DNA of 23,908 bases from an uncultured Oscillospiraceae bacterium (GTDB taxonomy: Bacteria; Bacillota; Clostridia; Oscillospirales; Oscillospiraceae), in the NCBI GenBank assembly GCA_934646175.1, contig CAKUEI010000017.1:1-23908 (forward strand). The letters run 5' to 3'. Made by a program: the position numbers and the translations under genes. Position 1 is the stretch's first letter, and each line of letters begins with the position of its first letter. The notes under the pieces are model-generated. The model saw only the letters and a program-made list of their open reading frames with translations. It did no database searches and was not told where the DNA came from. This document shows, in pieces, positions 1 to 5,376 of this stretch.

Positions 1-1134
1 GTCCTTCACTTCTTCCACGGACAGCTCATACTCGTAGAACTTGGTCAGCGCTTCGCCCTGAATGCTCTCGGCCAGCGCCACCACCTGCTCGCGGGTGATG
101 CCTTTTTCCGCCAGAGTGGGGATGCCCAGGGTCTTCATCAGCTTGCGGTTGGCGTCGGCCACAGCCTTGGCCAGATCCTTGCCCTCGCAGCCGCAGGTGA
201 CCCCGAAATAAGGAGCCATGTGCTTCACCTTCTCGGGGAAGTACTTGCCCATCAGCTCGATGGAAGCGGGGTTGACCCAAGCGCAGGCCAGACCGTGGGG
301 GATGTGATACAGATGGCCGATCATATGCGCAGTGGCGTGGCCCACGTTCACGTTGGCCTCGTTGAAGGCGATTCCGGCGAAGTTGGAAGCCAGAGACATG
401 TACTCGCGGGGCTCCTGAGCCGTGGTGTCGGCACAGGCCTTGGGCAGCCACTCGTTCACCAGCTTGATGCTCTCATAAGCCAGCAGCTCGGTGTGATAGG
501 TGCAGCCCTTGGTGGACAGCGCCTCCGTAGCGTGGGACAGGGCGTCCAGGCCGGTGATAGCGGTGGGGAAAGCGGGCAGGCCCATGGCCAGCGCGGGGTC
601 CACCACAGCGTAGGTGGGAGGGGCCACCAGAGTCATCTTGGAATCGGTGACGGGGTCGTTCACCACGGCGACGAAGGTGACTTCACTGCCGGTGCCGAAG
701 GTGGTGGGCACCAGAATGACGGGCATCTGGGGATGCTCCAGCTTGATCTCGCCGGAAACCAGTTCCACGAGGTGCTCCATGATCTCATCCTTGTTGGGGG
801 TGAGGACGGAGATGGCCTTCGCGGTGTCCAATCCGGAACCGCCGCCCAGACCGAGGATACCGTCCACGTGGTTGGCACGGGCCACGGCGGCGCCGTCCTT
901 CACGTTCTGGCTGGGGCACTCGGGCTGAGCCTCGGCCCAGACTACATATTCCACACCGGCGGACTCCAGCGCGGCAACCACTTTCTTATCATGGCCGACC
1001 TTGGCAATGCCGGGGTCAGTAACGATCATGAGCTTCTTCAGGCCCAGTTCCTTGGCGACCTCGCCGATCCGATTGGTAACACCTGCACCGTACAGCACAG
1101 GGCAAAGCTGCTTGTAAACTCCGCTGCTCAGCAT
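1..1134 (-). CDS. Iron-containing (type III) alcohol dehydrogenase, 3' end outside window
   Basis: An open frame of 378 codons runs from an ATG at 1134 to the window edge with no stop; an AGGAGG Shine-Dalgarno lies 8 nt upstream. The family normally has about 380-390 residues, so only a few C-terminal residues are missing. Visible family marks are the NAD-binding GGGSGLDTAK (98-107), PTTFGTGSEVT (143-153), and Fe/Zn ligands D197, H201, H266 and H280, the last two 14 residues apart as in FucO. Family members reduce short aldehydes to alcohols with NAD(P)H in the cytosol. Beside an acylating aldehyde dehydrogenase and a GRE, its likely job is to reduce the GRE-derived aldehyde and regenerate NAD+. 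Sulfoacetaldehyde reductases belong to the same family, so substrate cannot be fixed from sequence. It has its own promoter and follows the terminator of the phosphate acyltransferase gene. Confidence 0.93.
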   Translation of the reverse strand, partial: MLSSGVYKQLCPVLYGAGVTNRIGEVAKELGLKKLMIVTDPGIAKVGHDKKVVAALESAGVEYVVWAEAQPECPSQNVKDGAAVARANHVDGILGLGGGSGLDTAKAISVLTPNKDEIMEHLVELVSGEIKLEHPQMPVILVPTTFGTGSEVTFVAVVNDPVTDSKMTLVAPPTYAVVDPALAMGLPAFPTAITGLDALSHATEALSTKGCTYHTELLAYESIKLVNEWLPKACADTTAQEPREYMSLASNFAGIAFNEANVNVGHATAHMIGHLYHIPHGLACAWVNPASIELMGKYFPEKVKHMAPYFGVTCGCEGKDLAKAVADANRKLMKTLGIPTLAEKGITREQVVALAESIQGEALTKFYEYELSVEEVKD

Positions 1135-1203
1135 GATAAATTCCTCCTGTTTACTCTTACAAAAAGTTCCGGGGGGTATTCGCCCCCTTCAATCAGCTTG
1201 TTA

Positions 1204-1232
1204 ATAATATCACAACAAACTGCGCTTTGCAA
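1204..1232 (-). promoter_or_regulatory. Sigma-A-like promoter of the alcohol dehydrogenase
   Basis: On the minus strand TTGCAA (1227-1232) and TATTAT (1204-1209) are 17 bp apart, upstream of the ATG at 1134. The same -35 hexamer and spacing occur before the GRE activase gene. The resulting 5' leader of about 65 nt contains a short GGGGG/CCCCC hairpin (about 1171-1187) followed six bases later by a T5 run, which could be a weak attenuator or just chance. I see no gene in 1135-1315. Confidence 0.6.
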
Positions 1233-1310
1233 GAGGAAACGCACAGCAAAATAACGTTTTAGTTTACCATTTTCGCTATTCCTTCTGTTCATCTTATAGC
1301 AAAAAAGCAT

Positions 1311-1351
1311 AAAAAGCGCTGCCGGCCGCAAATCCATGCGGCCGGCAGCGC
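1311..1351 (-). terminator. Intrinsic terminator after the phosphate acyltransferase gene
   Basis: A perfect 14-bp stem (arms 1316-1329 and 1338-1351, 8-nt loop) is followed, on the minus strand, by a T5 run (1311-1315). It begins 19 bases after the stop codon of the gene at 1371-2282 and separates it from the alcohol dehydrogenase. Confidence 0.9.
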
Positions 1352-1370
1352 AAAATCGGTATCCGAAAAA

Positions 1371-2282
1371 TCAATAGTTCTTAGCCACGAAAGCAGCCAG
1401 AGCGATGGAATAATACTTGTCGGAAGCGGTAGCGGCACGGGAGGTCAGAACGATGGGCACCTTGGCGCCCACGACCATGCCGGCGGTCTCAGCCTTGCCC
1501 AGAACGGTCAGGGCCTTGACCAGAATGTTGCCAGAGGCGATGTCGGGCACGATCAGCAGATCGGCGTCGCCGGCCACGGGGCTGACGTAGCCCTTGATGG
1601 GAGCGGCTTCGGGATCCATGGCCAGATCGAAGGAGATGGGGCCTTCCACCACGCAGCCAGCGATCTCGCCCTTCTCGTTCATTTCCTTCAGAGCGGCGGC
1701 ATCCACGCACTCGGGCATCTTGGGGTTGACGTTCTCCACAGCGGCCAGAACGCCGACCTTCGGGTTCTCAATGCCCATGGCGCGCAGCACGTTGACGGCA
1801 TTCTCCAAAATGTCCTTCTTGCCCTGCAGGTCGGGATAGGTGTTCATGCCCTGATCGGACACGGCGAACAGCTTGTGATAAGTGGGGATCTCATAGAAGC
1901 CCATCAGAGAGATCTTCTTGCCGGTGCGGAGGTTGTTCTCCTTGTTGACAACGGCCTTCATCATCTCGCCGGTCTGCAGCTTGCCCTTCATCAGGACGTT
2001 GCCCTTGCCTTCCTGGATGAGCTTCACAGCAATAGCCAGGCTCTCGTCCACGCTGGCGGCGGGGATGATCTCGTACTTGGCGGGGTCGTCGCCCTCGTGG
2101 GTGATGATCTCGCTGATCTTGGCCACATCGCCCACCAGAATGGGGTTGATGATGCCATCCTTGGTGGCACGGACGATGGCGTCCAGAGTGTGCTCGTCCT
2201 GCGCGTTGACGACCACGATGCGGGTCTTTTCTTCCATAGCTGCCGCAGCGGCAACCAGTTCCTTAAAGTTGGTAATGGACAT
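1371..2282 (-). CDS. Phosphate acetyl/butyryltransferase family protein (Ptb-like)
   Basis: This 303-residue protein has the length and sequence style of phosphate butyryltransferase (about 300 residues) rather than PduL or the longer Pta. The family exchanges CoA for phosphate on short acyl-CoAs, giving acyl-phosphate from which a kinase makes ATP. Family-like stretches include the VLMKGKLQTGEMMKAVV region near residues 95-111 and the C-terminal VVGAKVPIVLTSRAAT (near 271-286). The start is placed at ATG 2282 because GGGAG lies just upstream; an in-frame upstream ATG at 2333 has no such site and falls beside an intergenic hairpin. It sits between the acylating aldehyde dehydrogenase and the alcohol dehydrogenase, so it probably acts on the acyl-CoA formed from the GRE aldehyde. 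Chain length (acetyl, propionyl or butyryl) cannot be read from sequence. No acyl kinase gene is in the window. Confidence 0.88.
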   Translation of the reverse strand: MSITNFKELVAAAAAMEEKTRIVVVNAQDEHTLDAIVRATKDGIINPILVGDVAKISEIITHEGDDPAKYEIIPAASVDESLAIAVKLIQEGKGNVLMKGKLQTGEMMKAVVNKENNLRTGKKISLMGFYEIPTYHKLFAVSDQGMNTYPDLQGKKDILENAVNVLRAMGIENPKVGVLAAVENVNPKMPECVDAAALKEMNEKGEIAGCVVEGPISFDLAMDPEAAPIKGYVSPVAGDADLLIVPDIASGNILVKALTVLGKAETAGMVVGAKVPIVLTSRAATASDKYYSIALAAFVAKNY

Positions 2283-2319
2283 TTTTCTTACTCCCTTCCG
2301 GATAATGGTTCCTGATTTG

Positions 2320-2371
2320 GCGCGAAAGGCCATTAAGGGGACGCAAATCCTCTTAACGGCCTTTTCCGCGC
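2320..2371 (-). other. Long imperfect hairpin between aldehyde dehydrogenase and phosphate acyltransferase genes
   Basis: Segments 2320-2340 and 2349-2371 can fold into about 20 bp: GCGCG with GCGC(G), AAAGGCC with GGCCTTT, TTAAG with CTTAA and GG with CC, interrupted by one A-C mismatch and a 2-nt bulge. It lies immediately after a separate terminator-type hairpin and 38 nt before the ptb-like start. I see no convincing promoter between it and the gene. It could protect or process the 5' end of the ptb-like mRNA; function unknown. Confidence 0.5.
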
Positions 2372-2409
2372 AAAAGTTTGCCCGCGCGCACTTACGCGCG
2401 CGGGCAAAC
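2372..2409 (-). terminator. Terminator-type hairpin after the aldehyde dehydrogenase gene
   Basis: Arms 2376-2389 and 2396-2409 form a perfect 14-bp GC-rich stem with loop ACTTAC. On the minus strand a T4 run follows (2372-2375), which is short, so termination may be partial and allow readthrough into the ptb-like gene. A second dyad, GAATTACC-ggc-GGTAATTC (2436-2454), directly abuts the stop codon of the upstream gene. Confidence 0.7.
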
Positions 2410-2454
2410 CAGCGTACTCTTGGAACGTACCTGAGGAATTACCGGCGGTAATTC

Positions 2455-3789
2455 TTACAGGACATAGCCCAGGCCGTCGCCCATGGCGAAACGACGACGA
2501 CGAGCGAAGCTGCGGGGAGAGGTAACACCCTCGCCGGTCGGGGTAGCGATCGTGGGGGAGTTGGTGCCGGTGCCGCAGATGCCGAAAGCAGCCAGAGTGG
2601 GAGCGTTCATAGCAAACACGGTGGTGTTGATCATCTTACCCAGCTTGGTGGCGCGATCCAGACGGGCAGTCCAGATAGCGGAGGAGTGCCAGTTGCCGTG
2701 CTCGGCGGCCACTGCACGCTCGACAGCCTCGTCGAAGTCCTTGCAGCGGACCAGAGGCAGAACGGGCATCATCTGCTCGGTCTGAACCAGGTTGTCCTCG
2801 TTCTTGGCTTCCAGAATGGCCAGACGGGGATCGCCCTCCACGGGGATGCCCAGGTCCTTCAGGATGACAGCAGCGTTCTTACCAACATACTTCTTGTTGG
2901 TGGCGCGGCCGCCGTTAGGGGTCTCGATGGTGCACTTCTCGTTTGCGATGGCAGCCTCTTCGGGGGTCAGCAGGCGGTTGCCCAGAGCGACCATTTCCTT
3001 GATCAGCTCGTCGAACACGCTGTCGACAACGAAGACTTCCTTCTCAGCGATGCAGAGCAGGTTGTTATCGAAGGAAGCACCCATGGTCAGGCCGGCAGCG
3101 ACCTTCTTGATATCAGCGGTCTCGTCCACGACGCAGGGGGGGTTACCCGGGCCAGCGGCGATGACTTTCTTGCCGGAGGACATCAGGGTCTTCACCATGC
3201 CGGGGCCGCCGGTGCCCAGCAGCAGCTTCACGGTGGGATACTTCATGATGACGTCCAGGGTCTCCATGGTGGGCTCGGCAGGCATGGTCAGCAGGTTGGC
3301 GGGGCCGCCAGCCTCAACGATAGCCTGGTTGGCCAGGTGGCAGGCATAAGCGCAGCTCTTCTTGGCAGCGGGGTGAGCGTTGAACACCACGGCGTTGCCG
3401 GCAGCCAGGTTGCAGATGCCGTTAGCGAAGATGGTGGAAGAGGGGTTGGTGCAGGGGGTGACAGCGCCGACCAGGCCGTAGGGGGCATAGTAGTCGACGG
3501 TCAGACCAGCGCTGCTGGCCAGAACTTCGTGAGTCAGAGCCTCGATGCCCTGAGTCTTGCTGAAGGAGCCGCCATTCTTCTGCAGCTTATCCTCATAACG
3601 GCCGTAGCCGGTCTCGTCCAGCTCCATGTGGGACAGCTCTTCCAGATGTTCCATGCCCATCTTCTTCATGCTGTCGATCATGGCCTGACGCTGCTCAGTG
3701 CTATAGTTGTTGACCAGCTCTTTCTGAGCCTTTTCAGCTGCAGCCAGAGCTTCTTCGGCGGTTTCGAAAACGCCTAACAGTTTCTCCAT
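2455..3789 (-). CDS. CoA-acylating aldehyde dehydrogenase (EutE/PduP-like), no encapsulation peptide
   Basis: This 444-residue protein aligns by eye along its whole length with EutE: MGVF-type start, ETGYGRYEDK (59-68), HPAAKK (139-144), AAGPGNPPCVVDETAD (211-226), GASFDNNLLCIAEKE with catalytic C246, EQMMPVLPLVR (338-348) and TPTGEGVTSPRSF (416-428). Such enzymes oxidise acetaldehyde or propionaldehyde to the acyl-CoA with NAD+. The ATG at 3789 is chosen because AGGAGG precedes it; translation from upstream ATG 3855 would add 22 basic residues. EutE carries roughly 28 residues before this point that target it to a bacterial microcompartment; here they are absent, consistent with the lack of shell genes nearby. 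It follows the GRE activase and precedes the phosphate acyltransferase, placing it at the aldehyde-to-acyl-CoA step. Confidence 0.94.
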   Translation of the reverse strand: MEKLLGVFETAEEALAAAEKAQKELVNNYSTEQRQAMIDSMKKMGMEHLEELSHMELDETGYGRYEDKLQKNGGSFSKTQGIEALTHEVLASSAGLTVDYYAPYGLVGAVTPCTNPSSTIFANGICNLAAGNAVVFNAHPAAKKSCAYACHLANQAIVEAGGPANLLTMPAEPTMETLDVIMKYPTVKLLLGTGGPGMVKTLMSSGKKVIAAGPGNPPCVVDETADIKKVAAGLTMGASFDNNLLCIAEKEVFVVDSVFDELIKEMVALGNRLLTPEEAAIANEKCTIETPNGGRATNKKYVGKNAAVILKDLGIPVEGDPRLAILEAKNEDNLVQTEQMMPVLPLVRCKDFDEAVERAVAAEHGNWHSSAIWTARLDRATKLGKMINTTVFAMNAPTLAAFGICGTGTNSPTIATPTGEGVTSPRSFARRRRFAMGDGLGYVL

Positions 3790-3801
3790 GGTTGTCTTCC
3801 T

Positions 3802-3822
3802 CCTAAATATAAAAATTTTAGG
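3802..3822 (-). promoter_or_regulatory. Hairpin overlapping the aldehyde dehydrogenase ribosome binding site
   Basis: CCTAAA and TTTAGG arms (3802-3807, 3817-3822) flank an AT-rich 9-nt spacer. On the mRNA the 3' arm includes the first AGG of the AGGAGG ribosome binding site, so folding could partly hide it. The stem is weak (6 bp), and an effect is only possible, not shown. Confidence 0.35.
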
Positions 3823-3883
3823 TAGCGCATTTTTGGGGGTCTGCCGACGCGCCAAAGATGCAATCGGCAGAGCCGATTTTATT

Positions 3884-3910
3884 TATACCCGCCTGGCGGG
3901 GCGGAGTATA
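3884..3910. other. Hairpin downstream of the GRE activase stop codon
   Basis: TATAC-CCGCC (3884-3893) pairs with GGCGG-a-GTATA (3900-3910) with a single bulged base, 16 bases beyond the activase stop codon. It is not followed by a T run on the minus strand, so it is not a clear terminator; readthrough into the aldehyde dehydrogenase gene is likely. A second short dyad, ATCGGC-aga-GCCGAT, lies at about 3863-3877. The 137-bp gap holds no gene and no convincing promoter. Confidence 0.4.
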
Positions 3911-3926
3911 AACCGTTATGTCCCGA

Positions 3927-4943
3927 TCAGTGGATGCAGACATTCAGGCCCATCTCGTCCAGAAGGTCCTTCAGCTCGTGCATGTACTCATCGGTGGGAG
4001 GCACAGCTTCCATGATGGGAATGTTGTCCTGAATGCGCTGCCACTTCATAACGCCCAGGTTGTGGTAAGGCAGCAACTGAATCATGGTGACGGTGCCGGG
4101 GTTGATCTTCTCCAGCTCAAGGCAGAACTCGCCGGTCTTGCGGATGTTCTCCTTGGAGTCGTTGAACTGAGGAATGACAGGGATACGGACCTGCAGCTTG
4201 CCGCCGGCGGCTGCCAGCTTCTTCGCGTTCTCCAGGATGAGCTCATTGGGAACGCCGATGACGCGCTTATGCAGGTCGCTGTCCATGTGCTTCAGGTCGT
4301 AGAGGTACAGATCCGCCACGGGAACGGTCTTCTCCAGCAGCTCCCACTTGCAGTAGCCGGTGGTGTCCAGCGCGGTGTTGATGCCCTTTTCCTTCAGGGC
4401 AGTCAGCAGAGCGATGGTGAACTCGGGCTGAGACATGGCTTCGCCGCCGGAAACGGTAACGCCGCCGCCGGAGTGATCGTAGAACGGCTTATCCTTGGAG
4501 ACGCGGGCCACGATCTCGTCCACAGTGTAGTCGGTGCCGCACATGTAGAGCGCATCGGGATGGCAGACGGCGGCGCAGTCGCCGCAGTTGGTGCACACCT
4601 TGCGGTCCACATGGATCTTCTGAACGGGACGCTCGACCATCTTGTCGCGGCCGATGCCGTTTTCGTCGATCTCGCTCTGCTTCTCCATGGTGGTGGTCAG
4701 CTCGCCGTAGGAGATGGCACCCAGCTTACAGGCGTTGATGCAGGCGTCCTCGCACTTGTCGGTGCCGATGCAGCGCATGGCCATCCAGGCAAGCTGGGAG
4801 TTGAAAGCCTGAGATTCCGGGCTGTGGCACCAGGGGCAGCGCAGGGGGCAGCCCTTCAGGAACACAGTGGTGCGGATGCCGGGGCCGTCCTGAACGGAAA
4901 AGCCCTGAATGTCATAAGTCTTGCCAACAAGTTTCTTGTCCAT
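3927..4943 (-). CDS. Glycyl radical enzyme activating protein (radical SAM)
   Basis: This 338-residue radical-SAM enzyme would install the glycyl radical on the neighbouring GRE using S-adenosylmethionine. The SAM cluster motif is C32-x3-C36-x2-C39 within GCPLRCPWCHSPE. Two ferredoxin-type clusters follow: C58, C64, C68, C72 and C117, C120, C123, C127, the arrangement of dehydratase/lyase-type activases rather than the short PflA. The SAM-contact motif GGGVTVSGGE is at 159-168. The spacer between the two ferredoxin motifs (about 73-116) is rather long. ATG 4943 has a GAGGGG site upstream. It is separated from its GRE substrate gene by a terminator and has its own promoter with a leader of about 155 nt, so the two can be expressed at different levels. 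Confidence 0.95.
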   Translation of the reverse strand: MDKKLVGKTYDIQGFSVQDGPGIRTTVFLKGCPLRCPWCHSPESQAFNSQLAWMAMRCIGTDKCEDACINACKLGAISYGELTTTMEKQSEIDENGIGRDKMVERPVQKIHVDRKVCTNCGDCAAVCHPDALYMCGTDYTVDEIVARVSKDKPFYDHSGGGVTVSGGEAMSQPEFTIALLTALKEKGINTALDTTGYCKWELLEKTVPVADLYLYDLKHMDSDLHKRVIGVPNELILENAKKLAAAGGKLQVRIPVIPQFNDSKENIRKTGEFCLELEKINPGTVTMIQLLPYHNLGVMKWQRIQDNIPIMEAVPPTDEYMHELKDLLDEMGLNVCIH

Positions 4944-5098
4944 AATTTCCCCTCACAATACCAATCTTATTTTGCTTCTATGCTTCTTCTGAAAGCGCAG
5001 GGTAAGCGCGGCTGTCCTTGTGAAAAAAAGGACAACCAAAATTTTTGAGTGCCGTACCGGGATCTTCCCATCACCGGCACTGCACTCAATCCCCATAC
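4944..5098 (-). other. Structured 5' leader of the GRE activase mRNA
   Basis: Between the predicted promoter and ATG 4943 lies about 155 nt of untranslated leader. It contains GTGCCG/CGGCAC arms (about 5048-5082) enclosing a smaller GGGA/TCCC stem, and a TGTCCTT/AAGGACA hairpin (about 5001-5032). I compared it mentally with fluoride and ZTP riboswitch patterns and did not find their conserved cores, so no riboswitch class is assigned. Confidence 0.4.
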
Positions 5099-5104
5099 GC
5101 TCAT

Positions 5105-5133
5105 ATTATACACAATCATTTCCGTTTTTGCAA
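5105..5133 (-). promoter_or_regulatory. Sigma-A-like promoter of the GRE activase
   Basis: On the minus strand TTGCAA (5128-5133) and a consensus TATAAT (5105-5110) are separated by exactly 17 bp. It lies after the GRE terminator. The remaining intergenic stretch 5134-5320 holds no gene I can support; it contains a TTTGCGCC-cgca-GGCGCAAA hairpin (5242-5261) and AAACGAGA/TCTCGTTT arms (about 5294-5323). Confidence 0.75.
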
Positions 5134-5320
5134 GGCATTTTTCCTGTTTTCTCTCCCCGGCAGACTCTCACAATTTGTTGTACCTTCACAGCAGCGGGCG
5201 GGGGTCTTCCCTCCCCTGTCCTGCGGAAAAGCCTTGCAGAGTTTGCGCCCGCAGGCGCAAAAAATCTGATCTGCGTTCGGCGGTGGCTTACTCAAACGAG
5301 AGTCCGGCATAGCGGGTCTC

Positions 5321-5361
5321 GTTTAAAAACGCCCCGGCCGCTTTTGCGGTCGGGGCGTTTG
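5321..5361 (-). terminator. Intrinsic terminator of the glycyl radical enzyme gene
   Basis: A stem of about 13-14 bp (AACGCCCCG half, 5328-5341, pairing with 5346-5360 across a TTTT loop, one G-T pair) is followed on the minus strand by a T-rich run (5322-5328). It begins 16 bases after the GRE stop codon and uncouples the GRE from the downstream activase. Confidence 0.88.
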
Positions 5362-5376
5362 GGGGTTCGTTTCTTC

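Noticed and set aside
220..1254. 344-codon plus-strand open frame near the left edge
   Set aside because: It is antisense to the Fe-alcohol dehydrogenase, which has a ribosome binding site, cofactor motifs and metal ligands.
3884..3910. ZTP (pfl) riboswitch because of a CCGCCTGG sequence near GRE genes
   Set aside because: That sequence is on the plus strand, opposite to transcription, and the rest of the conserved core is missing.
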